From contig NZ_CP022121.1 in the NCBI RefSeq assembly GCF_002224645.1, positions 2,362,501-2,426,500 of the forward strand: a stretch of DNA of 64,000 nt, in the 5' to 3' direction. The notes below the pieces were generated by a model. The model was given only the letters and a program-made list of their open reading frames with translations. It was not told the DNA's origin and ran no database searches. This DNA comes from Dehalobacterium formicoaceticum (GTDB lineage Bacteria > Bacillota > Dehalobacteriia > Dehalobacteriales > Dehalobacteriaceae). The position numbers and the translations under genes are program-made. Positions 1 to 8,096 of this stretch are shown in pieces (position 1 is the stretch's first letter; each line of letters starts with the position of its first letter).

Positions 1-2
1 CT

Positions 3-767
3 TGTGGAATGGCTAGAAAAGGCAACATTCTTTATATTGGAAATTCTCGCGATAGTACTGTAGAAATCTATAATATAGGCCGCCTTACTATGCCAAAGCG
101 TATAGGCCAGTTTGGGCAAGGTGACTTAGCGAACCCTAATGGATTAGCAATAAAGGAAAATGCTCTATATGTAACGAACCTTGTTGATTCTACAGTAGAG
201 GTTTACGATATATCCGATCCGCGGCATCCAAAACGTGTCAGGGAGTTTGGGGCTGGAGAGTTACACCGTCCTGATGGGTTGGCGGTTAACGGGAATATTC
301 TTTATGTATCAAATTCTGAAGATGCGAGTATTGAGATTTACAATGTCTGCAATCCTTATAATCCAAAGCGTATCGGTCAGTTTGGTAATGATACGGAAAT
401 AAGCAATCATATTGGCATGGCAATTATTGGAGAAATACTTTATGTTGCAAATTTTCAACTTATTCATGCAAACACTATATCTATTTATTGCATATCAAAC
501 CCTAAGCACCCTGAGTTTATAAGTAGATTCGGTTCAGGCTTTTTAAACGGCCCTGTTGAATTGGCGATTACCTGTAATACCCTTTATGTGTCTAATTTTA
601 ATAATAACACGATAGAAGTTTTTGATATATGTGAACGTACTGCTCCTGTACATGTAGGGGAATTCAATGCAGGAAATTTAAATCGTCCATTTGGATTGCT
701 TATAGTAAGGGAAGAAGTATGCATGAAATGCGGGTGCAAATGCATTAGGTTATTCAGCGAGGATTAA
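3..767 (+). CDS. LVIVD/YVTN-type beta-propeller repeat protein, 5'-truncated by the window
   Basis: About five tandem repeats of roughly 45-50 residues follow the pattern G-x-x-LYVxN-x5-(S/T)-(V/I)-E-(I/V)-(Y/F)-(D/N)-(I/V)-x3-P-x-R-x-(G/R)-(Q/E)-F, the signature of LVIVD/YVTN beta-propeller blades. Such domains act as binding platforms; no catalytic residues are visible. The first ATG is at 9, but the frame is open to the window edge and that ATG has no ribosome binding site, so the true start probably lies upstream. The C-terminus ends in a cysteine cluster (CMKCGCKC) that is not part of the repeats and could bind metal, which is speculative. No signal peptide can be judged because the N-terminus is missing. 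A terminator follows at 798. Family placement is fairly sure; function is unknown. Confidence 0.7.
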   Translation, partial: CGMARKGNILYIGNSRDSTVEIYNIGRLTMPKRIGQFGQGDLANPNGLAIKENALYVTNLVDSTVEVYDISDPRHPKRVREFGAGELHRPDGLAVNGNILYVSNSEDASIEIYNVCNPYNPKRIGQFGNDTEISNHIGMAIIGEILYVANFQLIHANTISIYCISNPKHPEFISRFGSGFLNGPVELAITCNTLYVSNFNNNTIEVFDICERTAPVHVGEFNAGNLNRPFGLLIVREEVCMKCGCKCIRLFSED

Positions 768-797
768 AAAGAATATCATTTAAATTATTGAAAAATT

Positions 798-840
798 GCC
801 GGTTTAAGTTTATTGTTAATATTAAACTGGCGATTTTTTT
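798..840 (+). terminator. Rho-independent terminator of the propeller gene
   Basis: Ten-base arms at 798-807 and 822-831 (one G.U pair) are followed by GATTTTTTT. It lies 30 bases after the stop codon at 767. Confidence 0.75.
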
Positions 841-843
841 GGT

Positions 844-873
844 AGGGGACAATAGGACAGGCACCTTGTCCCC
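844..873. repeat. REP-like hairpin, family 1
   Basis: GGGGACAA (845-852) pairs with TTGTCCCC (865-872) around a loop containing GGACAGG. The same arrangement occurs at the edge of the RAYT gene near 3581/5521, where a group II intron splits it, and as a tandem pair at 12691-12750. This makes it a dispersed repeat probably mobilised by the RAYT protein. Confidence 0.6.
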
Positions 874-923
874 CAAAGCTTCTTTTTCTGAAACATAAAT
901 TATGCACAACAGCAAGCAAGGCA

Positions 924-967
924 AGGCACTCTACGGTTTAATTTCGTATAGTGCCTGTTATTTTTTT
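924..967. terminator. Hairpin terminator between convergent genes
   Basis: AGGCACT (924-930) pairs with AGTGCCT (950-956), extended by CTACG/CGTAT with a mismatch. A T-rich run follows on the plus strand. It lies just past the stop of the TetR gene, which is on the other strand, and may serve either direction. Confidence 0.5.
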
Positions 968-971
968 AACC

Positions 972-1535
972 CTATTGACCTGAGATTCTATTGATACCGC
1001 TAACCTCTAAATAATACTGGGCTGTCTCTTCGGGTGTATATTTCATTTTATTATCAATCCACCATTTTACTGTTTCGGCAAAACTACCTGCGAGGTGGTT
1101 TAGCACGAAATCCGCAGGGGCATTGACTTTTATCTCATTTAAATATTTGGAAAACATCTCTGTAAGGTACCCCTTAAAATATGCCATAAAGAGTTCGCCG
1201 CTTTCGCAGGATAATACGCCCACAATGTTTTTTTCGCTGTCTTTTAAATGATGGAGGATATGTGTGAGCTTTGTTTCAAGCTCGTTGTTTCCATCCGAAA
1301 AGTCATGGGTTTTCTCTGACATGAGTTCATCTGAAAATACATGGCAGAAAATATCGGTACACATTGCCTTGAGCAGCTCGTCTTTTGTTTCAAAATGAGC
1401 ATAAAAAGTGCTTCGACCAATATTCGCTACATCAATGATTTCCTGTACCGTTATATTGCTGTACCGCTTTGTCTCAAGTAGTGCACTGAGTGCCTTGAAA
1501 ATTGCATCTCTTGTTTTCTGTTGTCTTCTATCCAT
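972..1535 (-). CDS. TetR/AcrR-family transcriptional regulator
   Basis: A 187-residue protein of usual TetR length. The N-terminal helix-turn-helix spans about residues 8-55 and carries the family pattern A-I-F-K-A-L ... Y-S-N-I-T-V-Q-E-I ... A-N-I-G-R-S-T-F-Y-A-H-F-x-T-K-D-E-L-L. The C-terminal half is the variable ligand and dimerisation domain. The ATG at 1535 starts directly at the HTH. A 14-base direct repeat (TAATACCTCTCGTA) lies just upstream. The gene is divergent from a metal P-type ATPase with only 186 bases between the starts, and palindromes sit at that gene's promoter. It probably represses the ATPase and possibly itself. The effector cannot be read from sequence. Confidence 0.85.
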   Translation of the reverse strand: MDRRQQKTRDAIFKALSALLETKRYSNITVQEIIDVANIGRSTFYAHFETKDELLKAMCTDIFCHVFSDELMSEKTHDFSDGNNELETKLTHILHHLKDSEKNIVGVLSCESGELFMAYFKGYLTEMFSKYLNEIKVNAPADFVLNHLAGSFAETVKWWIDNKMKYTPEETAQYYLEVSGINRISGQ

Positions 1536-1595
1536 TATAATACCTCTCGTATATAATACCTCTCGTACAAATATGAAATAATGTTCAGTAACTTA

Positions 1596-1663
1596 CAAAA
1601 TGACCATTTTGATTATTGTAGATGGCATCACATAGCCATATAATCATAATGAACACAATGTTC
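1596..1663 (+). promoter_or_regulatory. Promoter of the P-type ATPase with candidate TetR operators
   Basis: TTGTAG (1616-1621), a 17-base spacer and TATAAT (1639-1644) form a sigma-A promoter reading towards the ATPase. GAACA-CAA-TGTTC (1651-1663) is a palindrome over the expected transcription start. CAAAATG-AC-CATTTTG (1596-1611) is a second palindrome just upstream of the -35. Either could be the binding site of the divergent TetR protein; that assignment is inference. Confidence 0.55.
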
Positions 1664-1721
1664 GATAACAAATAAATTGTACCATTGTTTTACAAACAAT
1701 GCAAGGGAGGGTTTTTATGAA

Positions 1722-3647
1722 ATGAAAAGATTAAACGATTTTTTTGCTGGATTACCTATGACTATAGCAGGTGGTGTGTTTCTGGTCGCAAGCCTAATTC
1801 TGATGTTAATGAAAATTGAAGTTCCCGTTGACCCGGCGTGGGTGTCGGTTATCATCTGTGGGATTCCCCTTCTGTATCTGGCAATATGGAGAGTCATCTG
1901 CAACAAAGGCATAAACAAGATATCTTCAGCGCTCTTAATATCCATTGCCATGATTGCAGCCATCGCCATTGGAGACATTTTTGCAGCGGGTGAAGTCGCA
2001 TTTATCATGGCGATTGGTGCGATTCTGGAGGATAAAACCTCCGAACGATCCAAAAAGGGTCTCAAGGAACTCATTAGCCTTGCTCCGCAGCAAGGACGCA
2101 GAATTAATAATGGGAAAGAAGAAATGATAAACGCGGAAGCAATCAAAGTGGGTTATATTCTGCGAGTTCTTCCCGGAGAAATCATTCCTGTTGATGGGAA
2201 AATCATCAGTGGAAATACATCGGTCGACCAGGCTATCATGACTGGGGAGTCGCTACCTGTGGATAAGGAAGTCGGTGACAGTGTTTTTTGCGGTACCATC
2301 AACCGTTTTGGAGCCATTGACATGGAAGCAACAAATGTTGGTGAGGACAGTTCATTACAGAAGCTGATTCGTATGGTTCAGGATGCTGAAAACAAGCAAG
2401 CGCCAATCCAACGTATCGCAGATAAATGGGCAACTCGGCTTGTGCCGGTAGCATTGTTGATTGCTATTGTGACGTATTTCGTTACTCAGGACATCGTCCG
2501 TGGTGTTACCGTACTGGTAGTGTTTTGCCCTTGTGCTTTGGTTCTGGCTACTCCTACCGCCATTATGGCCGCCATTGGGCAGGCTACCAAACATGGGGTC
2601 ATCATCAAATCCGGTGAAGCACTGGAAAAGATGGGCAAAGTGGATACCATAGCATTTGACAAGACTGGGACACTTACCTTTGGAAAACTTGAGGTTAGTG
2701 ACACGATTTCCTTCACCCAAGAACTGGATGAAAATGAGCTGCTTGCTTTGATTGCTTCTGCAGAATCCCGCAGTGAACACCCTTTAGGAAAGGCAATCGT
2801 CTTACATGCCAAGGTAAAAAACCTTGTTTTGAAAGAGACATCAGGATTTCGTATGGAAGCAGGTAAAGGAATTTATGCTAATGTCTCTGGTTGTAAGCTG
2901 CTCTGCGGCAGCGAGAAATATTTAACAGAAAATGGAATTGACATCCCAAAACAGGTTCGTGATACTCTGGATATTTTGCGCAATCAAGGTAAAGCTTCGC
3001 TTCTGGCAGCTGCAGACGGGATTTGCGTGGGTGTGGTTGGTCTCTCCGATGTACTGCGCCCTACGGCGAATGAGATGGTCGCTGAATTGGGTGAGATGGG
3101 GACACAGACTGTACTGCTTACCGGTGACAACCGCAGGACAGCTGATTATTTTGCAAAACAAGCAGGCATTACCTCCGTGCGGGCGGAATTGCTGCCAGAG
3201 GAGAAGGTAGAGAACATTGTACAATTGCAACAGGAGGGCAAGTCGGTCTGCATGATAGGAGACGGCGTGAATGACGCTCCTGCCCTCAAGACGGCATCGG
3301 TAGGCGTAGCGATGGGAGCCATGGGTAGCGATATTGCTGTGGATGCCGCAGATATTGCCCTGATGAGCGATGATATTTCAAAAATTCCGTATTTGAAACG
3401 GCTTTCCAATGCGACAGTACGCACTATAAAATTCAGTATTGCCTTGTCCCTATTTATAAATTTCGTGGCAATTTTAATGTCATTTATGGGATGGTTAACT
3501 CCTACGACGGGTGCTTTGGTTCATAATGCAGGTTCGATATTAGTAGTTTTGATTGCAGCGTTACTATACGATAGGAAATTTGGGGACAAGGGGACAGGTA
3601 GTGCGCCACGCAGGGGCGCATCATATAGTGGGTGGGAATCCCACTGA
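1722..3647 (+). CDS. Heavy-metal translocating P1B-type ATPase (CPC type) with altered C-terminus
   Basis: Membrane metal exporter with all P-type motifs in order: MTGES near residue 171, CPCAL in the metal-conducting helix near 268, phosphorylation site DKTGTLT near 313, the HP dipeptide of the nucleotide domain near 351, and GDGVNDAP near 512. There is no N-terminal HMA domain or CxxC. The last helix contains HNAGSILVVL, seen in several Zn/Cd/Co-type and related pumps, so the metal is uncertain. The start chosen is ATG 1722, with GGGAGGG about ten bases upstream; the open frame begins further upstream at TTG 1677. The last codons read into a REP hairpin and then into the group II intron, ending at 3647 inside it. 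A spliced transcript would instead read to a TGA at 5562. The divergent TetR gene suggests metal-responsive control. Confidence 0.85.
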   Translation: MKRLNDFFAGLPMTIAGGVFLVASLILMLMKIEVPVDPAWVSVIICGIPLLYLAIWRVICNKGINKISSALLISIAMIAAIAIGDIFAAGEVAFIMAIGAILEDKTSERSKKGLKELISLAPQQGRRINNGKEEMINAEAIKVGYILRVLPGEIIPVDGKIISGNTSVDQAIMTGESLPVDKEVGDSVFCGTINRFGAIDMEATNVGEDSSLQKLIRMVQDAENKQAPIQRIADKWATRLVPVALLIAIVTYFVTQDIVRGVTVLVVFCPCALVLATPTAIMAAIGQATKHGVIIKSGEALEKMGKVDTIAFDKTGTLTFGKLEVSDTISFTQELDENELLALIASAESRSEHPLGKAIVLHAKVKNLVLKETSGFRMEAGKGIYANVSGCKLLCGSEKYLTENGIDIPKQVRDTLDILRNQGKASLLAAADGICVGVVGLSDVLRPTANEMVAELGEMGTQTVLLTGDNRRTADYFAKQAGITSVRAELLPEEKVENIVQLQQEGKSVCMIGDGVNDAPALKTASVGVAMGAMGSDIAVDAADIALMSDDISKIPYLKRLSNATVRTIKFSIALSLFINFVAILMSFMGWLTPTTGALVHNAGSILVVLIAALLYDRKFGDKGTGSAPRRGASYSGWESH

Positions 3648-5520
3648 GTAAGATTTAGCAAATCACTCATAGCGAGTCTTGGACATCATCGGGTAACTTA
3701 TGATGTTAAGCGTAGACAGCAAGGTAGTAGGCCGAAACGCAAGTTAAGGGATGGAGCCCCGAAATCCCAAATGGGAAGGTTGATACTTTTACCTGAGTAG
3801 AAAACAACACTAGTCTATTCGCTATGCAAGAATAGCCTAGCTTCCCCGGGGTCGGTGACCTTGGCATGCTATACATGGTTATGATGCGTCAACGTGGGAG
3901 GCCCTAAGCGCTCTTTACACAGAGAAAGTAAGGCTAACAAGCGATAAGAAAGTTAGGAGGCCGAACGCCTTAGGGAGTCAGATTACTGCATAGTACTGAT
4001 GAAACAGGGTAATGCCTGTAGAGGGAAGGCGGTAACACAACATCGACCTTAAAAGAGAAACATAGACTACACCCGGAGGTAGAAGAACTATGGAAACGAA
4101 ACTGGCAAGGATAGCAGAAGTAGCGAAAATGCATCAGCAAGAAAAGTTTACATCACTGGCCCACCTTATTAATGAAGAGACAATCAAACAATGCCATGAT
4201 GGAATGAATGGTAAGAAGGCAGCCGGAGTAGATCAGAAGACGAAAGCGGATTATGAATTAAATCTGGACGCTAATGTGCAAGATCTCATAGAACGAATGA
4301 AACGGCAAGCCTACAAACCTCAACCAGTAAGGAGAACTTACATCCCTAAGCCGGGAAGTGACAAGAAAAGACCCCTTGGAATCCCAGCATATGAAGATAA
4401 ACTAGTACAGGCGGTCCTTGCGCAGATACTCAATGCTATATATGAACAAGATTTTCTAGAATGTTCATTTGGATTTAGACCTGATCGAGGATGTCATGAT
4501 GCTTTGAAAGTGCTGAATAAAATCGTCAACAAGAGGAGAATCAATTATGTAGTTGACACAGATGTAAAAGGATTCTTTGACAATGTTGACCAGGGATGGC
4601 TCATGAAATTCTTAGAGCATAGGATAGCAGACCCTAATATATTAAGACTCATCGCACGATTTCTAAAGTCCGGTATAGTTGAGGCAGGCATAACTTATGA
4701 TACACCTGAGGGAACCCCTCAGGGAGGAGTCGTATCCCCCATTCTTGGGAATGTTTACCTGCATTACGTACTAGATTTATGGTTTGAGAAACGGGTCAGG
4801 AAAATCTGCAAAGGACAAGCCTACATGGTAAGGTATGCTGACGACAGTGTATTTTGCTTCGAATACGAAGAGGATGCCAGGACATTCTATACTGAGTTGA
4901 TAGTACGGTTGAGGAAATTTAACTTAGAAGTGGCAGAAGAAAAGACGAAGATTGTTTGTCTCAATGAACGTAAGGGTAATAAACACAACGATAAGGATGA
5001 TGGGGGACCCGGTAGAAAACATACCAATAGCTCATTTGATTTCCTGGGATTCACACATTATCTTTGGGTCAGTGACAAAGGCGTTAAGTACATTCGAAGG
5101 AAGACGAGTAAGAAGAAATTTAGGGCTAGTCTCCTTCGGTGTAAGGAATGGATAAGAAACAATCGACATATGCCCAGTAAAGACTTCATGAAGAAGCTAA
5201 GAATTAAGCTACAGGGATACTGTCGATATTATGGTATTACAGGCAATAGGGAAGCAGTCTCAAATTACATCGATGAAGTCAAGAGATTGGTATACAAATG
5301 GCTAAATCGGAGAAGTCAACGTAAGAGTTTCAATTGGGACAAATTTAACCTATTTCTTAGGAAGTATCCATTACCGAAACCGCAAACCTATGTAAACATA
5401 TTCGAGTTAGGAGCAGGTCAAGGCTATGTTCTGTAAATGGTGGAGTGAAGAGCCGGATGCCTTAATAGGGCACGTCCGGTTCTGGGAGGGCTTGGGGCCG
5501 TAAGGACCCGGCTACTCGAT
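3601..5520 (+). mobile_element. Complete group II intron with maturase ORF
   Basis: The element begins GTGCG (3601), matching the GUGYG 5' end of group II introns. Structured DNA without a gene (3601-4089) fits ribozyme domains I-III. The reverse transcriptase ORF lies in domain IV. Domain V is at 5450-5482 with the AGC catalytic triad at 5451-5453 and a complementary closing arm. Domain VI follows and ends ..CTACTCGAT at 5520. The exons join as ..GGACAGGTA|CCTTGTCCCC.., so the intron sits in the loop of a REP-like hairpin. The boundaries follow from the conserved ends and the restored palindrome; splicing itself is not shown. Confidence 0.88.
4090..5436 (+). CDS. ltrA: Group II intron reverse transcriptase/maturase (LtrA-like)
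   Basis: 448 residues carrying the group II RT blocks: RRTYIPKPGSDKKRPLGIPAYEDKLVQ (RT0-1), SFGFRPDRGCHDAL (RT2), VDTDVKGFFDNVD (RT3), GTPQGGVVSPILGN (RT4), the catalytic MVRYADD (RT5), and FLGFTHY (RT7). The thumb/domain X (maturase) forms the C-terminus, including GYCRYYGI and FLRKYPLPKPQTY. There is no HNH endonuclease domain, so mobility would rely on reverse splicing into single-stranded DNA or hairpins. RBS CGGAGGTAGAAG precedes ATG 4090. The protein promotes intron splicing and retrohoming. The closest relatives visible here are two truncated C-termini near 24.0 and 24.3 kb. Confidence 0.95.
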   Translation: METKLARIAEVAKMHQQEKFTSLAHLINEETIKQCHDGMNGKKAAGVDQKTKADYELNLDANVQDLIERMKRQAYKPQPVRRTYIPKPGSDKKRPLGIPAYEDKLVQAVLAQILNAIYEQDFLECSFGFRPDRGCHDALKVLNKIVNKRRINYVVDTDVKGFFDNVDQGWLMKFLEHRIADPNILRLIARFLKSGIVEAGITYDTPEGTPQGGVVSPILGNVYLHYVLDLWFEKRVRKICKGQAYMVRYADDSVFCFEYEEDARTFYTELIVRLRKFNLEVAEEKTKIVCLNERKGNKHNDKDDGGPGRKHTNSSFDFLGFTHYLWVSDKGVKYIRRKTSKKKFRASLLRCKEWIRNNRHMPSKDFMKKLRIKLQGYCRYYGITGNREAVSNYIDEVKRLVYKWLNRRSQRKSFNWDKFNLFLRKYPLPKPQTYVNIFELGAGQGYVL

Positions 5521-5569
5521 CCTTGTCCCCTGAGTTTATTTCTGGTAGAATAACACTGGGGTGAAAAAA

Positions 5570-6328
5570 ATGCCAAGGTGTGCCAGAAAGCCAAGTGAAA
5601 GCGGAATATACCACACTATGCTTCGAGGTATAAACAGACAAGTAATTTTTGAAGATGATGAGGATAAGGAAAAATTTATAGAAACAATATTGCATTATAA
5701 ATCCATAAGTAATTATGAACTATATGGGTATTGTCTCATGGATAACCATGTCCATTTACTAATTAAAGAAACATCAGAGCCAATTTCAATGATCATAAAA
5801 AGAATCAGCAGCAGTTTCGTTTATTGGTACAACCGGAAGTACGACAGATGCGGGCACTTGTTTCAAGAACGGTTTAAAAGTGAGGCAGTAGAAAGCGAGG
5901 TATATTTTTTAACTGTACTTCGTTATATACATCAGAATCCATTAAAGGCGGGTTTAATAAAAAATATTGAAGCATATAAATGGAGCAGTTATAATGAATA
6001 TTTAGGAAAACAAACAGAAGTAGATATCGATCTTACCTTAAAAATATTTTCTAAAGATAGGATCAAAGCTATTGAATTATTAAGGAAATTCATGAATGAG
6101 TTTAATGAGGATAAGTGTTTGGAATATGAGGGAAAATACCTAATATCAGATCAGGAAGTCATATCTTATTTTGCTCAGCATGATATTTCTGACATTAATA
6201 AACTAAAGCAACTAGAAATAAGTAAAAGAAATAAGATCATAGAAGCTGTAAAATCTAAAAAAGGGGTAACAATTAGGCAATTATCCAGAATCACCGGGAT
6301 ATCAAAAAGTGTAATTGACCGGATATAG
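5570..6328 (+). CDS. REP-associated tyrosine transposase (RAYT, TnpA_REP / Y1_Tnp family)
   Basis: The N-terminal Y1 HUH nuclease domain contains DNHVHLLI (His60 and His62 of the metal-binding HUH motif) and LRYIHQNPLKAGL with the candidate nucleophile Tyr119. The N-terminus MPRCARKPSESGIYHTMLRGINRQ is typical of RAYTs. The last ~40 residues look like a small DNA-binding helix-turn-helix (VTIRQLSRITGISKSVIDRI). ATG 5570 is chosen because GGGGTG lies about 8 bases upstream; a GTG at 5561 is in frame. REP hairpins flank the gene: one upstream split by the intron, one overlapping the stop codon (6328-6354). RAYTs nick and join single-stranded REP DNA and spread REPs in the host genome. A remnant of a second copy lies at 12787. 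Confidence 0.9.
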   Translation: MPRCARKPSESGIYHTMLRGINRQVIFEDDEDKEKFIETILHYKSISNYELYGYCLMDNHVHLLIKETSEPISMIIKRISSSFVYWYNRKYDRCGHLFQERFKSEAVESEVYFLTVLRYIHQNPLKAGLIKNIEAYKWSSYNEYLGKQTEVDIDLTLKIFSKDRIKAIELLRKFMNEFNEDKCLEYEGKYLISDQEVISYFAQHDISDINKLKQLEISKRNKIIEAVKSKKGVTIRQLSRITGISKSVIDRI

Positions 6329-6354
6329 GGACGAGGTACCTGTCCCCTCGTCCC
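6328..6354. repeat. REP-like hairpin downstream of RAYT
   Basis: GGGACGAGG (6328-6336) pairs with CCTCGTCCC (6346-6354) around TACCTGTCC. The first base overlaps the RAYT stop codon. It mirrors the split hairpin at the other side of the gene. Confidence 0.7.
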
Positions 6355-6371
6355 CCCTTAAGGAGAAATAT

Positions 6372-8096
6372 ATGAAGCAATTATTACCATTAATAAAGAA
6401 GTATATGGTATTTGCAATATTAAGCCCATTATTTATGATTTTGGAAGTATTGGGAGATGTAATTATTCCCTATCTTATGGCCAAAATCGTTGATGTAGGT
6501 ATTGCAAATCAAGATATAGACTATATTGTAAGAATTGGCATGATGATGATCGGTGTAGCATTAATTGCTATGACCTTGGGAGTGGCCAGTTCCTTTTTCG
6601 GTTCAAGTGCAGGATATGGATTTGCAGCTGAAATAAGACAAAATGTATTTGAAAAGGTGCAGAGCTTTTCCTTTGCAAATCTGGATACATTTCAAGTATC
6701 TTCCCTGATCACAAGACTCACAAATGATTGTAATACCATCGGGCAGGTAACGATGATGAGTCTTAGAATGGCAATCAGGGCACCGTTTATGATGATTTTT
6801 GCTCTGTTTATGGCATTTAAAGTAAACTCATCCTTGGCAAGGGTGTTTTTAATTTCATTGCCGCTTTTAACGATAGCAATTACTGTTGCCTTAAGCAAAG
6901 CGCGACCGCTTTTTCTTATACTTCAAACTTACGTAGACAAGGTAAACGGGGTGATTCAGGAGAACTTGACCAACATAAGGGTTGTTAAGTCATTTAATAG
7001 ACAAAGCTTTGAAGAATCAAAGTTTAAAGTAAAAAATGATGGCCTCATGAATACGGCACTTAAAGCCATTACCTATGTAATCCTTTTAATGCCAATATTT
7101 AGTCTAATTGTTTATTCTACGATCATTGCCGTATTATGGTTCGGCGGAAAGCAAATTACATTAGGAAGTATGAGCGGCGGAGCCCTGATATCCTTTGTAA
7201 CATATATTACACAGGTTCTGATGTCATTGATGATGATATCTATGTACTTTATGAATCTTTTGCGTGGTTCAGCTTCTGTATCAAGAATTGTTGAAGTATT
7301 AAATACCGAATCAGAAATCAAGGAAATATCAAACCCTGTTAAGGAAGTGAAGGATGGTTCAATATCCTTTGAAAATGTAAGCTTTATCTACCCGGGCAGC
7401 TCCGAATTCACGCTTAAAAATATTAACTTTAGCATTAGCTCCGGAGAGACCTTGGGGATTATTGGTTCCACGGGCTCATCAAAATCTACTCTGGTTCAAT
7501 TAATCCCCAGACTTTACGATGTAACTGAAGGAAAGGTAAAGGTAGGAGGAGTAGATGTCAGGGATTATGATCTAGAGCTTTTGCGGGATAAGGTATCATT
7601 TGTATTACAAAAAAATACCTTGTTTTCAGGTACGATTAGAAGCAATATGAAGTGGGGCAACGAAAATGCCGCTGATGAAGAGATCATAGAGGCATTAAAA
7701 CATGCACAAGCCTGGGAATTCGTATCTAACTACGATGATGGTTTAGACCATATCGTAGAGCAAAATGGTGATAACTATTCAGGCGGACAAAAGCAAAGAC
7801 TGACCATTGCCCGTGCTCTGATGAAATCGCCAAAAGCCATCATACTGGATGATTCTACCAGTGCAGTGGATATGACTACTGATGCTAAGATTCAAAAGGC
7901 ATTTAAACAGGATCTGGCGGATGTGACTACTATTATCATAGCTCAGAGAATCTCATCAATCCAGCATGCAGATAGGATCATCGTCATGCATGAAGGGAAA
8001 ATAGAATCGATCGGTTCTCATGACGATTTGATACAAAAATCTCCAATCTATCAAGAAATATATGAATCACAGCAGAAAGGAGTGATTGGAGAATAA
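6372..8096 (+). CDS. ABC exporter half-transporter with degenerate ATPase site (BmrC/TM287-like)
   Basis: Six-helix transmembrane domain (about residues 15-300) followed by a nucleotide-binding domain. The Walker A reads GSTGSSKST (about 364-372), the signature is YSGGQKQRL, the Walker B is IILDDST with Asp in place of the catalytic Glu, and the switch residue is Gln in IIIAQRISS instead of His. This is the pattern of the non-catalytic subunit of heterodimeric exporters such as TM287 and BmrC. The start is ATG 6372, preceded by AAGGAG; an upstream in-frame ATG at 6315 overlaps the RAYT gene and lacks an RBS. The stop overlaps the start of the partner gene by one base, indicating translational coupling. 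Substrate is unknown; multidrug or lipid export is likely for the family. Confidence 0.9.
   Translation: MKQLLPLIKKYMVFAILSPLFMILEVLGDVIIPYLMAKIVDVGIANQDIDYIVRIGMMMIGVALIAMTLGVASSFFGSSAGYGFAAEIRQNVFEKVQSFSFANLDTFQVSSLITRLTNDCNTIGQVTMMSLRMAIRAPFMMIFALFMAFKVNSSLARVFLISLPLLTIAITVALSKARPLFLILQTYVDKVNGVIQENLTNIRVVKSFNRQSFEESKFKVKNDGLMNTALKAITYVILLMPIFSLIVYSTIIAVLWFGGKQITLGSMSGGALISFVTYITQVLMSLMMISMYFMNLLRGSASVSRIVEVLNTESEIKEISNPVKEVKDGSISFENVSFIYPGSSEFTLKNINFSISSGETLGIIGSTGSSKSTLVQLIPRLYDVTEGKVKVGGVDVRDYDLELLRDKVSFVLQKNTLFSGTIRSNMKWGNENAADEEIIEALKHAQAWEFVSNYDDGLDHIVEQNGDNYSGGQKQRLTIARALMKSPKAIILDDSTSAVDMTTDAKIQKAFKQDLADVTTIIIAQRISSIQHADRIIVMHEGKIESIGSHDDLIQKSPIYQEIYESQQKGVIGE

Larger units (their letters stand above)
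3581..5530. repeat. REP-like hairpin, family 1, split by the intron
   Basis: GGGGACAAGG (3581-3590) and CCTTGTCCCC (5521-5530) are perfect inverse complements that would form a 10-bp stem with loop GGACAGGTA if the 1920-base intron between them were removed. The stem borders the RAYT gene on its upstream side. Confidence 0.75.
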
